A stretch of 64,000 nt of DNA from Rheum nobile (Eukaryota; Streptophyta; Magnoliopsida; Caryophyllales; Polygonaceae): the NCBI GenBank assembly GCA_027886185.1, contig WOAB01000476.1, positions 4,650,001 to 4,714,000 of the forward strand. The letters run 5' to 3'. A program made the translations under genes and the position numbers. Under the pieces are notes generated by a model. It did no database searches, had not been told where the DNA came from, and saw only the letters and a program-made list of their open reading frames with translations. Positions within the stretch are counted from its first letter, which is position 1, and every line of letters starts with the position of its first letter. This document shows positions 11,412 through 21,054 of the stretch, in pieces.

Positions 11412-11590
11412 TGGAGGCGGCGGTCGCCGTGAGCCTGGCGGCGGTCACCGCTGACATTGTCAGAATTCTCGGAAATTTCACCGTCACGGCGGTCGCTGTT
11501 TTCTAGGCGGCGGTCGCCGTAAGGAGGGCAGCGGTCACCATTTTCTGGGAGGCGATCGTCGTGAGCCTAGCGGCGGTCGCCGTTGACGCT
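11412..11590 (-). repeat. Palindrome array in D gag-protease linker (GDRR repeats)
   Basis: Six to seven near-palindromes of the GGCGG-GT-CGCCG type in 180 bp. Read in the polyprotein frame (minus strand) the core GGCGACCGCCG decodes as Gly-Asp-Arg-Arg, repeated about six times with two TAG stops among the repeats. The linker of C holds RDRG repeats in the same place. Confidence 0.8.
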
Positions 11591-12931
11591 CTACTCCAAG
11601 TCCGGATCTTCTTCCTTGTTAACCTCAGAATTGTCCTCTTCGAGCCTCTTCCCACTCCTCAGAGTTACAGCACTGACATTATGAATGTTCGGATTCGCTT
11701 CCGTTTGAGATGGAAGTTTACCAGAATCATTCGCTTCAAGTTTACTCACTGCTTGAGAGATCTGACCCACCTGCCTTTCCAAGTTCTGAATGCTAGCTTG
11801 TGTAGTTTCTTGGAATTGCAATGAGCTCTTACTCATCTTAGCAACATTCTCAGTGAGACTGACGTTGCTCTGCATCAGCATCTTCATCATATCTTCCATG
11901 GAAGGTGACGGGTTTGAGCTCTGCCCTTGAGGTCTTAGCACAAATGGATGCCTAGATTGTTGAGGATTATCCTGTTGTTGCACTTGACCTTGATTCTATT
12001 ATGGGTCTCTCCACCTGAAGTTGGGATGATCCCTCCAACCTGGATTGTATGTATTGGAGTAGGGATCATACCTAGGCCTCTGCTGATATCCTCCTACTGC
12101 ATTCACCTCCTCTTGGAGTGTAGGGCATGAATCAGTAGGATGCAAGTCATCTTGACAAATCTCACAGGCTTTAGCCTGCTGAGGTGTTCCCTTCAGCTTC
12201 AGACACCTCACTTCTTCTTTTAGCACATCAAAATCAGCTTGATCAATAGGAGGTTTAGAACCAACTGCCAGCACACCTTGAGAACCTATTCCGCTGAATT
12301 GCCTAGAATCATCAGCTAGTGTAGCAAAAATCTTCATTGCCTCTTCAGATGTCTTTTTCATGATGTTCCCATCACAAGCAAAATTTACCATCCTACGATC
12401 CTCTTCGCGGAGCCCTCCGTGAAGATAGAGAATTAGATCATGAGCAGCATAACCATGATAAGGGCAACTATTCACCAGACTCTTGAATCGCTCAAAATAG
12501 TCATAGAGAGATTCATTAGCACGTTGCTCTATGTTGCTGATTTTCTTCTTGAGATTGTTGGATTTGATTGCTGAAAAGTATTTATCAAGAAACACCTTCT
12601 TCAAGTTCACCCAAGTAGTAATGCCGCCTGATGGTAGAGAGTGGTACCAGTCCTTAGCCGTCTCCTTCAGAGAGAAAGAAAAAGCTCTCAATTTCATCTG
12701 CTCTTCAGTGATATCAGATGGGCACATGCTGGTGCAGACTTCATGAAATTCATTCAGGTGCTTGATAGGGTCTTCTAGTGGCGTTCCATTGAATTTCGGA
12801 AGTAAATGGATTACTCATATCTTAAGCTCAAATTTTACCCCATCAGCAAGGGCAGGAAATCATACAGCCCTAACCGGTTGCTCCAGGTTTGGGGTTGTCA
12901 AGGATTCAAGAGTAACACGTTCTAATGCCAT
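11591..12931 (-). pseudogene. gag of element D
   Basis: Athila-type Gag. The frame starts at the ATG at 12931 (MALERV), is broken by TGA codons near 12868 and 12829, and is open from 12727 to about 12000. It shows the retrotransposon Gag core (LRAFSFSLKETAKDWYHSLP, then NESLYDYFERF and CPYHGY) and a perfect CCHC knuckle, CEICQDDLHPTDSC. Two adjacent stops (TAATAG, about 11997) separate this from the Gln-rich C-terminal part (11983-11591), which has a short coiled-coil-like stretch around VGQISQAVSKLE. All parts are in one frame. It is a clear homologue of the C gag at 14738. Confidence 0.9.
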
Positions 12932-13102
12932 TGCTTCAGCTTCCTAGAGTAATAAACGCGCAGCCCTGCGAGTTTGGGAGAGAGTTCTCTCAATTTCTGG
13001 ATAAAAAACAAGAGGTGAATTATTAGTAACACGGGTGTGAACCATAAGATAGGTTCACACCAAGATTGGCACACAAATCACACACACAAAATAGATTATT
13101 GC

Positions 13103-13121
13103 CTTCCCGGTAACGGCGCCA
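13103..13121 (-). other. Primer-binding site of element D
   Basis: The minus strand reads TGGCGCCGTTACCGGGAAG, close to the tRNA-Asp site TGGCGCCGTTGCCGGGGA typical of Athila elements. It lies three bases from the 5' LTR end. Confidence 0.85.
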
Positions 13122-13124
13122 TTT

Positions 13125-14501
13125 TGATAACAGCAATTTGTCGTGTTAATTACTGCTTTGCAAGTAATCCAAACAAACCTTAAACCGTAGTCCTAAGTAA
13201 GTAAGGGCCGAGTCCACAGGGAGACAGATTCTATCTTTATGTATAATTTCTATGTCAATCTTTAAGTAGCCAGAGGGGGGTTTTGTGTGTTTTAGAAGAT
13301 CTAAGCATGCAAAGGCAAACAAACTAAAGATTATGAATTCAGTAATTGGGGAAAGAGCTCAGCCAAACAAACATCCACTATTCGTATGATAAGTTGATCC
13401 TAGACAATCATTCAATATCTCATGCAATGGAAATTCCTATTCCTTTTTTAAAGTAACTACAAGCACAACCAGATACTTATAGCACTAACTAATTAAAAAA
13501 CCATGAAACCATCAAGATTCAGTTTAACAGCAGCATTAAGGATAGAAATATAGATAGGATACAATCTAGCATAAAACAACCAGCTTTTATACTAGAATGT
13601 AAATCAGTTCTCTTCTACATAAGACTAGCACAACCAGTTACTAGTACGATGCAGTTGCTACTCCAATAAATATATGCTCAACCAGTAACAATATAAATCT
13701 AGCAATCAATCAATAGAGACAATACCTAGTTGCGCAGGCTAGAAACTGTCAATATTAATCATAAGCAATTCAAGCAAGAGAATAGATAAAATCCATGCGA
13801 TAGATAAGGAACGAAAATCTCACAACTTAATCAAAACGAAAGATTCAGTTGTCTGACTAAGCCGGGAAGGCTTAGTTCTTCATAACAAAGTACGTAGAAT
13901 AGAGAAAAGATGAAAAACGATGATAAGGGAGGCCAAGCTCCCTTCTAACCCTAAATACTAGAAAATAATAAAAAGTCTTTAAAAGTAAATCAAAAGCGAA
14001 ATAATAAAAACACTAATAATAATCCAAAATAACAAAACAAGGAAAAGTGGTTCGGTTCTGCATCCGACGCGGCGGCGGTCGCCTCCAGAACACTTGTTGA
14101 GATTTCTTTGGTTCAGCTCCTGCGATACTTCCGTAAAAATGCCATAACTTTTGATTCCCAACTCGGATTGCGCTCATATTTTGAGGACTTGCAGTAGACT
14201 TCAAGAGCTAACTTTTAGAATTGGAATCACTCCATTTGGACGTCTGAGTAAAGAGAATGAATCAATTGAATTCAGCACATTGTTCTTCTACTCTCGTGTG
14301 GACTCTCTCCTTGGTTCTTCTTCGTCTCCTCAGTGGTCAACTCCTCTTCCTCTGGATATCTTCAATTTGCTTCTCTAGACCACCAAATCCACACTTCTCC
14401 TCTCTAACTCCATAATCCACAGTTGTGCACTAAATCCATCCAAATGGCACCTCAAACCTGGTAACAACCCCTAGAAATGCACTACAAAATAGTGCCGATC
14501 A
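13125..14501 (-). repeat. 5' LTR of element D
   Basis: 1377 bp, near-identical to 7103-8488. It has a single GT-spaced palindrome (14074-14083) where the other LTR has two. It also carries an extra CTCGTGTGGACT-like stretch near 14294 that looks like a short local duplication. The ACCAA target duplication follows at 14502. Confidence 0.92.
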
Positions 14502-14506
14502 ACCAA

Positions 14507-14655
14507 CCAACAAAACCCCCCTTTGTTACTTTCACACATTAATTTGCATTAATAAAGATAACTCCTCCCTGTGGGATTCGACCCTTGCTTGCCTATTCTA
14601 CTAAGTTAGGTTTTTGAGGATTTACTTTGTTTAGGCGTCACGACAACGCCTATTA
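14507..14655 (+). repeat. C 5' LTR, segment 3
   Basis: The last 149 bp of the C 5' LTR after D. It includes the CTCCCTGTGGGATTCGACCC block that marks U5 ends in C, S and D. It ends TATTA where the 3' LTR ends TATCA. Confidence 0.9.
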
Positions 14656-14658
14656 AAT

Positions 14659-14677
14659 TGGCGCCGTTGCCGGGGAG
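14659..14677 (+). other. Primer-binding site of C, unit 1
   Basis: TGGCGCCGTTGCCGGGGAG is an exact match to the tRNA-Asp-type primer site known from Athila/Calypso elements. It starts four bases after the LTR. Confidence 0.9.
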
Positions 14678-14737
14678 GCAAGTTTTGATTTTTCTTTGTG
14701 TGTGTTTGTGTGTCAATTTTTTGTGTGGACCTATCTT

Positions 14738-15565
14738 ATGGTCCACACCCGTGCTACTGACTCTCCTCTTCTTGCTTGTGATACAGAAATTGAGAGAACC
14801 CTTTCTAGGAACCGCAAGACAAACAGAGTTTTGTGTTTTGACAACCCGTGCTTTGAGATGGCTAACGAAGCACCCACATTGAGGCAGTTGATGGCCCCTA
14901 ATCTGTAATAGCAACCGCGGGCTATGCAAGTCCCTGAGCTGGCAGATGGCGTAAATTTCGAGCTAAAGTCCGGGTTGATCCACTTTCACCCCCACTTCCA
15001 TGGGATGAGTGGAGAAAACCCCAACAAACATCTTTCGGAGTTCCATGCCGTCTTCACCAGCATGAAGCCAATAGGCGTGACTGCGGACCAGATCAAGCTG
15101 AGGGCCTTACCTTTCTCTCTAAAGGATGCGGCCAATGATTGGTTCTACTATTTGCCTTCAGGAAGCATAGACACATGGGCTAAGATGACGAAAGCCTTCC
15201 TGGAGAAGTACTTCCCTGCGACGAAGCTCAACAGCCTGAAGAGGAGCATCAGCAACATTGAACAGCAGGCTGCTGAGTCATTGTACGAGTACTACGAGAG
15301 GTTCAAGAGGCTGACTTCTAGTTGCCCCTACCATGGGTATTCAGACCAAGACCTCATACTTTATTTATACGGTGGACTTCTTGACGAGGAGCGTCGAATG
15401 GTGAATGCAGCCTGTGGAGGAAACATCTTGAACAAGACGTCAATTGAAGCGTATGAGGTCTTCTTTGAGCTATCGGAGGGCTCAAGACAGTTCAATAAGA
15501 GGGTGGGCGCCCAATCAGTCAGAGCTGCGGACTCTCAGCCAAATTCTTCACTACTTTCTGACATG
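14738..15565 (+). pseudogene. gag of C unit 1, part before the CACTA insertion
   Basis: Athila-type Gag from the ATG at 14738 (MVHTRATDS). Two adjacent stops at 14906-14911 (TAATAG) replace CAACAG of unit 2. The rest to 15565 is open. It has the block ADGVNFELKSGLIHFHPHFH, the Gag core IKLRALPFSLKDAANDWFYY, and ESLYEYYERFKRLTSSCPYH. The reading frame is cut at SLLSDM by the CACTA element and resumes at 19392 (ATG of the target duplication, Met-Ala-Glu-Met). Structural role only; not functional here. Confidence 0.9.
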
Positions 15566-15960
15566 CACTAGTAGAAAAAACCCTTTTAGAGGCGGGCGTT
15601 TTGACACTTATTGAGGCGGATACCGTACGCAGTAAGTGAGGGGGCTACAACAAGTGGGACACTTTTTGAGACGGACATTTTACGCCTCTAAAAGGTACTT
15701 ATTGAGGCGGACATTCTATGCCCGCCTCAACAAGTCCCTCACTTCGGCGCCAAAGTGAGGCACTTTTAGAGGCGGGTCTATGGATGCCCGCCTCTAAAAG
15801 CCACTTGTTGAGGCGGGCCTATTGAGGCCCGCCTCAACAAGTCTTTTTTAAAATAAAAAAAAATTAGGATCCCGGTTTTTTAGAGGCGGGCCTATGGAGG
15901 CCCGCCTCAACAAGTCTCTTTTTTTTTAAAAAAAATTAAAATTCGGGACCCCGATTTTTT
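15566..15960. repeat. Left subterminal repeats of the CACTA element
   Basis: About ten copies of a TTGAGGCGGG / TAGAGGCGGGC word in both orientations (CCCGCCTCAA). Pairs form inverted repeats such as GAGGCGGGCCTATTGAGGCC. Subterminal arrays of this kind bind the TNPA-type protein in known CACTA elements. Confidence 0.9.
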
Positions 15961-16295
15961 GTAATACCGGGGTCCCATTTGTTTTTTTTTTAAAAAAATT
16001 AGCTCAAATGGATACACAATGTCGACATTTGCGTCAGTGCAAACAAGATCGTATCAACCAGCTCAAATGGATAAACAATCAGCTCAAATAAGATACATTC
16101 ATCTGAACTGTTCCAATGGTTTTTTATAGAATTATCAGCCTTGTTTTATCAAGATAAAGAAAAGGAAAAGAAGAGGTAAATGCAAATCTGTTTCATATTT
16201 TAAAGAAATCCTGCAAATTGATAGTTCGAGGTCAGAATTTTCCTTATGGGTTCATCAGTACAAACATGTGAAGATATCTAGCTAATATGACTTAC

Positions 16296-17250
16296 AGAAA
16301 CATGAACACAGTCTTCACGCAAGAAGTCAAGAGCATGTGGATGGTCAAGATCAACAGCCTGAGAAACATCAATGACGTGCAAGTGACCCTGCCCAAAAAT
16401 AATTGAATTTCAGTCTAATACCGCTAAAAGTCTTGTTCTACATATAGTACCCAAAAATAGGCATTGGCTATATTTTCTTCCTTTTTTCCCGGATCTGAAG
16501 GTTAACTTCTGAAAAAGACTAGTTTTGAATCCCAACAAAAGGGGCATCAACTAGCTAATTACCTCATAGTACAATATGTTGTACTCGCTGAGATCTCCAT
16601 GTACCAACTTGCACTTTTGATACAATGTCCGCATTGCTATAATAATCTGGAAAATGCATTATAACACTGAATGAGTCAAAAGAAATTAAAATAAAGGCAG
16701 AAATTGAACTGTTGATATTTTCTTATAGCCTAACTACAATAATCTCTCATTATTGAACTGATGTGTTCCCAACTTATATATCACCTTTACATAAGAAGTT
16801 CGAACCATTTGCTTACTAACCAAATCTTGACAAACAATTCCAAATCCAACCACAATTTTATCTTGGAATTTCATATATCATTTTCTCATATTTATTTATT
16901 TTGAACATTATATTTGAACCAGATGAGAAAAATAAATTGCAAAGAACAATTCTGATGGATTTCCAATGAACAAACCCAGGCAACATCTAATAGAATAGCA
17001 GAAACATTATAATGTTAACATTAGAAATGATGATTCATGTAAGCTATTGTCATATAAAACCAGTAAAAAATCTGCATATGCAAATGAATTCTCCATTTGT
17101 CCAAGGGATTTACAGTATGTCGAGCTAGATATCATCACTACCACCAACACAATCAAAGGATAGAAGAACAAACCTCAAAATAACCTTCACGTAACTTGTC
17201 TAGTGATAATGCAGCATCCTTAAGTCTAGGTGCCGCCCATCCTGCTTTAC
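16296..17250 (-). pseudogene. Captured RIO1 kinase fragment (three exons)
   Basis: Part of an atypical serine/threonine kinase needed for late 40S ribosome maturation. Three exons with intact splice sites: 17250-17174 (WAAPRLKDAALSLDKLREGY), 16646-16563 (MRTLYQKCKLVHGDLSEYN) and 16388-16296 (GHLHVIDVSQAVDLDHPHAL). They join in frame without stops. The catalytic loop HGDLSEYN and the metal-binding Asp of VIDVSQ are kept, but the N-lobe and C-terminus are missing. It is a gene fragment inside a CACTA transposon. The two introns (about 530 and 170 bp) show capture at DNA level, not by retroposition. It might be transcribed as part of a chimeric RNA; no evidence for that here. Confidence 0.9.
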
Positions 17251-17461
17251 CTGAATCACAAAAGAATTCACTAACGTCAAAATGTACACAATTGGGCGCA
17301 GGCCCAAACATTCGAAATGTGAAATTCAAACTAACATTCCCATTCCATCATAACACCAAAGAAAAGAGAAGTCACCATACAGCAATCAATGCTTACATTA
17401 TCATGTACGAGTCAAGCATAGAAAACCTACTTCTGAATATTAAATATAAATCCATGATTAC

Positions 17462-17720
17462 CTGCGGATCTGGGGATGCAACTGGAGCAGAGTCGACGAT
17501 GCAGCCCTTGATCCTGACCGTCAGTGAAGGATCCTGCTTCTGAATATTGTCTAGGATGACTCCATATCTGCAGGAAAAAAATGAACAATCCAAATTTTCA
17601 ATAAGATTCTTGGTAAGCGATCGATATTATATCAGCACAATCAACGAGGAGGAGAAAGTCAGCTCACGTTAACCACCCCATAAGTGCCATAACTGCTAAA
17701 GAAGTGTCGATCGAACTATA
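17462..17720 (-). pseudogene. Captured DUF829/TMEM53-like gene fragment
   Basis: The clear exon is 17567-17462. It has an acceptor (TTCCTGCAG) and a donor (GTAATC) and encodes YGVILDNIQKQDPSLTVRIK, then GCIVDSAPVA. This resembles the plant DUF829 (TMEM53-type alpha/beta-hydrolase) family, whose members have an IKGCIVDSAPVA-like block. A likely upstream exon at about 17720-17668 (HFFSSYGTYG, before a GTGAGC donor) could be the family's HxFSN-type block, but it is weaker. It lies between the captured VPS60 and RIO1 pieces in the same orientation. The family assignment is from memory of the motif; function is unknown. Confidence 0.7.
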
Positions 17721-18102
17721 TGCAGTAATATGGAAATAATATTAGCATACAAGACACTTGTGGCACTATTAAGTGAGATATGTCTTTCTTATAACAGGTG
17801 GCAAAGCCCCATTTAGGAGCACATTTTATTCGGATTGATCATATAATACATAATTACCTTGGTTTTGCAATTCTTGAACCCATTTTAATAAGTGATCATA
17901 TAACCCATTTTAATAAGCCATCAATATCAGACAGGGGAAGGTCATAGAAAAGAGAGCAATTCAACTAGCAAATAAAATGACAAAATTTTATAAGAACCAT
18001 GCAGTTCTATTTTCTAGGGATTCTACTGGATTATGAAAGTTCTATATCGGCATAAATTCAAAGGCAACAACATGGGAAATCATGTTGGAAAATGAATCTT
18101 AC

Positions 18103-18678
18103 ATTCGTTTTTGCTTGAGGACTCTCATAGCTCGTGCCTTCATAGCATCTTGAGCAGGACCAGGTCGTGTTTTCTTGATCTGTTCTTTGTATCGCGCAAG
18201 TTCAGAGTCAAGCCTTTTTATCTTCTCATCCACATTTTCCCCTCGTTTACTAATCTGATATAGAAAAAACCCCAATTTTAAATTGTAGAAAGATAGTAGA
18301 AACGATCATATGTACAGTAATGCAAAAAGCATATACTTTTGTTCAATAACTATCTAACTAAATCTACTTATAACAACTTCTGACCAATTTTCAGCCCCAA
18401 AATTTCTAAACCCTAATCAAAAGCAGCCGTTCATTAAAATCCCAAAACCTAGCCAAAATACCACCTTCCCAAATTCTCGAAACCCTAATTTAGGTTACCA
18501 GAATAAAACACGGATCTCATCCAAGAAATCAATCAACCAATTCAAAGCATTTACACATTAAGGATGTTAAGAACAAAATCAAGAGATGGAGAATTACTCG
18601 ATCAATAGCATCTCCAATGGAAGGAGGCGGGTCTTTCTGTTTCTTAACACCGAAAACGAGGCTGTCGACGAAACAGGA
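18103..18678 (-). pseudogene. Captured VPS60/CHMP5 (ESCRT-III) fragment
   Basis: N-terminal part of an ESCRT-III subunit that acts in endosomal membrane remodelling. Exon 18678-18598 (81 bp) gives VFGVKKQKDPPPSIGDAIDR. Exon 18254-18103 (152 bp) gives the basic helix (ISKRGENVDEKIKRLDSELA, then RYKEQIKKTRPGPAQDAMKA) and stops inside a Met codon at a GTAAG donor. Acceptors CTCAG and ATCAG are good. The frame is open. The usual start codon just before VFG is replaced (SCFVDSL precedes it), so translation would need another start. Later exons are absent. Captured with its intron inside the CACTA element. Confidence 0.9.
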
Positions 18679-18796
18679 CTGAGGTCAAAAGTAAAAAAAT
18701 ATACTTAAAATTCGAATTGCACAAATCTAAATCAAATAAGACGTTGTTGTAGATCTAAAGCAACAATTGCACAAGGATTCTAAAGTAACACTTACA

Positions 18797-19070
18797 CAAA
18801 TCTAAAGCAATTGATCAAAGGGGCGAAGTGCTTATCGGAAGTGAGAATCGCCGGATTGAGACCACCGGATTGAGGCCGAGGAGAAGCGAGAAGAGCCAGA
18901 GAGACCACCGGAGACCCGCGACGAGCCGGAGAAGCCGTGACGAGCCGGAGTTGGAGAGGGGCGAGCGAGTTCGAGAGGGGCGAGGCAAGGCTATGGCTAC
19001 TGAGAGGTATCGGGATGAAAGAAAATAAAAGAGGGAGAGAGAAAGAAAATAAAAGAGCGAGAGAGAAAGA
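18797..19070 (-). other. Leader-like exon of the CACTA cargo
   Basis: GC-rich, TC-rich sequence (minus strand) that ends at a good donor (TTTGT|GTAAGT, 18796). This donor could splice to the VPS60 acceptor at 18679. An open frame spans it, but its phase does not match the VPS60 exon, so I read it as a possible 5' leader. It could equally be captured from a fourth gene. Confidence 0.45.
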
Positions 19071-19071
19071 A

Positions 19072-19391
19072 AAACACATTTGTTGAGGCGGGCATATGGA
19101 GGCCCGCCTCAATAAAACTTAATAGAGGCGGGCATTTTCGCCCGCCTCAATTACGTACAATTAGAGGCGGGTCTAACATTGGCCCGCCTCTAATACTTTA
19201 GCGGTATTAATTTTTCAGAAATCTTTTGAGGCGTATAAATTTTTGCCCGCCTCAATAGAATTTTTTGAGGCGTATAAAATAATTATCCGCCTCAAAAACC
19301 TGAAAAACTGATTGCGTAGGACGTTGTTGAGGCATTTTGTTATAGGCCCGCCTCTAAAAGGGCGCCTCAACAAGTGTTTTTTCCACTAGTG
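19072..19391. repeat. Right subterminal repeats of the CACTA element
   Basis: About ten TTGAGGCGGG / CCCGCCTCAA words like those of the left end, up to the inverted terminus. Several are in head-to-head pairs. Confidence 0.9.
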
Positions 19392-20160
19392 ATGGCTGAG
19401 ATGAAGGAAATGATGAGGAGATACATGATGAAGGGTGGCCAGCAGTAAGTCAAATCATGTGGGATATGCTATAACACGATGCATCTGACTGATGCATGTC
19501 CCACGCTGCAGGAACCCACTGCTGAGGTGTATGCCATTGGAGGATACGGCCCTTCAAGGCCAAGATATGATCCGTACTCCAACACATACAATACAGGATG
19601 GAGAGATCACCCCAATTTGAGGTACGGGAATCAGCAGAGTACTCTTCAGGGCCAGGAGAATCTAGAATATCACTAGAGGCCTCCACAATTCCTACCCCGC
19701 CCATAACAATATCAGCAGCCTAGGGGTCAACAACAACAATATAGAGCTCCATATGACTAAAGACCTCAAGGCCAGAGCTCCAGTTCACCCATGTCCGTTG
19801 ATGACATGATCCGGACCCTCACCCAGAACGTATCAGCGTTAACAAGCAATACAGCCCAACAAATTTAGTCCATAGCGTGGAGCGTATCAACGTTGGGCAA
19901 TACCATGGTCCAACAAAATCAAGAAATACGGTCGAGTATTCAAAACTTGGAGAAGCAAGTGGGACAAATCTCTATCGCAGTGAGCAAGCTGGAAGCTCGG
20001 GACTCGGGAAAACTACAATCTCAAGTAGTAAACCCGAGGGAGAACGTATGAGCCATGACGCTGAGGAGCGGAGCACAAGTGGAAGCCAGAGGAGCTCAGC
20101 AGAAATATTTCCGCAACCGCGGAGAAGAAGGCCGTGATCGCGGATTTGCTACTATCGAAG
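19392..20160 (+). pseudogene. gag of C unit 1, part after the CACTA insertion
   Basis: This resumes at Met-Ala-Glu-Met and holds the CCHC knuckle (CGICYNTMHLTDAC, about 19460-19502), a Gln/Pro-rich stretch and a coiled-coil-like segment (LEKQVGQISIAVSKLEARD). Relative to unit 2 it has stops at 19446, 19674, 19704 and 19758, each a CAA/CAG glutamine codon turned to TAA/TAG. The frame ends in the palindromic linker and shifts by one base before the protease. Confidence 0.88.
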
Positions 20161-20263
20161 AGCCAAAAATCGACGCTTTTCCGCGATCGCGGAAAAGTTT
20201 ATGCTGAAGGGGAAATAATCGAAGACTTCCGCGACCGCGGAGAGGAAGCCCGCGACCGCGGAA
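20109..20263 (+). repeat. Palindromes in C gag-protease linker (RDRG repeats)
   Basis: Five near-palindromes: 20109, about 20131, 20179-20194 (TTCCGCGATCGCGGAA, a perfect 16-bp palindrome), 20227 and 20249. In the coding frame they decode as Arg-Asp/Asn-Arg-Gly (FRNRGEEGRDRG, then FRDRGK, FRDRGEEARDRGK). The spacer here reads AC or AT in the sense direction; the LTR copies read GT. Confidence 0.85.
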
Positions 20264-21054
20264 AAGCCCCTAGAGCCCCAGACGTTGTCGAAGTTGTCCA
20301 AGATGCGTATGTGCGCCCCAACTTCCCTCCTCTCAGTTCGTTAAAGCTGCCCGCTCCATTTCCCGAGGCGCTGAAGGACGCCAGAAGGGTGGAGTACGAC
20401 AAAGATTTATTTGAAACCTTCAGCAACTGCGAGGTAAATATTCCTTTGCTCAAACTTGTCAACAGTATCCCTCGCTATGCCAAATTCTTGAAGGAGTTGT
20501 GCAAAATAAAGAGAAAGAAAGCGGTGAAGGAGAAAAAGAAGATCCAGGTCAGTGAGAATGTATTTGCTATGCTGCAAAAGCGGTTGCCCACGAAATGCAG
20601 TGATCCGGGCATGTTCACTATTCTCTACAAGATAGGTGGCACCATGTTTGAAAACGCTATGCTAGGTTTGGGTGCCTCTATCAACGTTTTGCCTCTCTCG
20701 CTGTATGAGTCTTTAGAGGTCGGGCCCTTAGAGAACACGGGGATTGTGATCCAACTAGCAGACAATTCCTATGTGTATCCAAAAGGAGTGGTGCAGGATG
20801 TGCTGGTAGAAGTTGACAAGTTGATTTTCCCTATGGACTTCTTTGTGATGGATACGGGGCAAGATAAACACACAACCCTTGTAATGCTAGGAAAGCCGTT
20901 CATGAACACGACAGGTACCAAGATTGATGTAAGTAGTGGTTCGCTCACTATGGAGTTTGACGGGGTGAGGGTCGGATTCAGCATAGACGATTCAAAGAGA
21001 CACCCTCCTGATGGTAACCCTGAGTGTTCATTTGACGTGAGTAACCTAAGTTGA
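20134..21054 (+). pseudogene. Protease region of C unit 1
   Basis: A 306-residue open frame. It starts within the RDRG linker and contains an Athila-type conserved block (EVNIPLLKLVNSIPRYAKFL), then the aspartic protease with GLGASINVLPLS at about residue 180. The family has DLGAS, so the catalytic Asp is replaced by Gly. It ends with the tail LGKPFMNTTGTKIDVSSGSL and HPPDGNPECSF. It stops at 21054 without entering RT. The upstream frame is out of phase with gag by one base. It is part of a non-autonomous element whose family has no pol. Confidence 0.88.

Larger units (their letters stand above)
7103..14501 (-). mobile_element. Non-autonomous Athila-like element D (gag + protease only)
   Basis: A 7399-bp complete element on the minus strand, inserted in the C 5' LTR with duplication ACCAA (7098-7102, 14502-14506). 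LTRs are 13125-14501 (5') and 7103-8488 (3'), both TGATAAC...CCGATCA on the plus strand. Minus-strand order: LTR, tRNA-Asp-type primer site, gag, palindromic linker, protease, a short protease-RT linker, 3' non-coding region, purine tract, LTR. RT, RNase H and integrase are absent. The LTRs differ at about 3 of the first 115 aligned bases by eye, fewer than for C or A, as expected for the youngest layer. Confidence 0.92.
15566..19391 (-). mobile_element. Gene-carrying CACTA transposon (Pack-CACTA)
   Basis: A 3826-bp DNA transposon with CACTAGTAGAAAAAAC at the left and its inverse CACTAGTGGAAAAAAC at the right. It is flanked by the 3-bp duplication ATG (15563-15565, 19392-19394). The uninterrupted site is present in unit 2 (23947-23952), which proves the insertion. 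No transposase is present, so it needs a helper. Between the subterminal repeats lie, all on the minus strand, a leader-like exon, VPS60 exons, DUF829-like exons and RIO1 exons with introns kept. I assign the minus strand from the captured genes. Confidence 0.95.
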
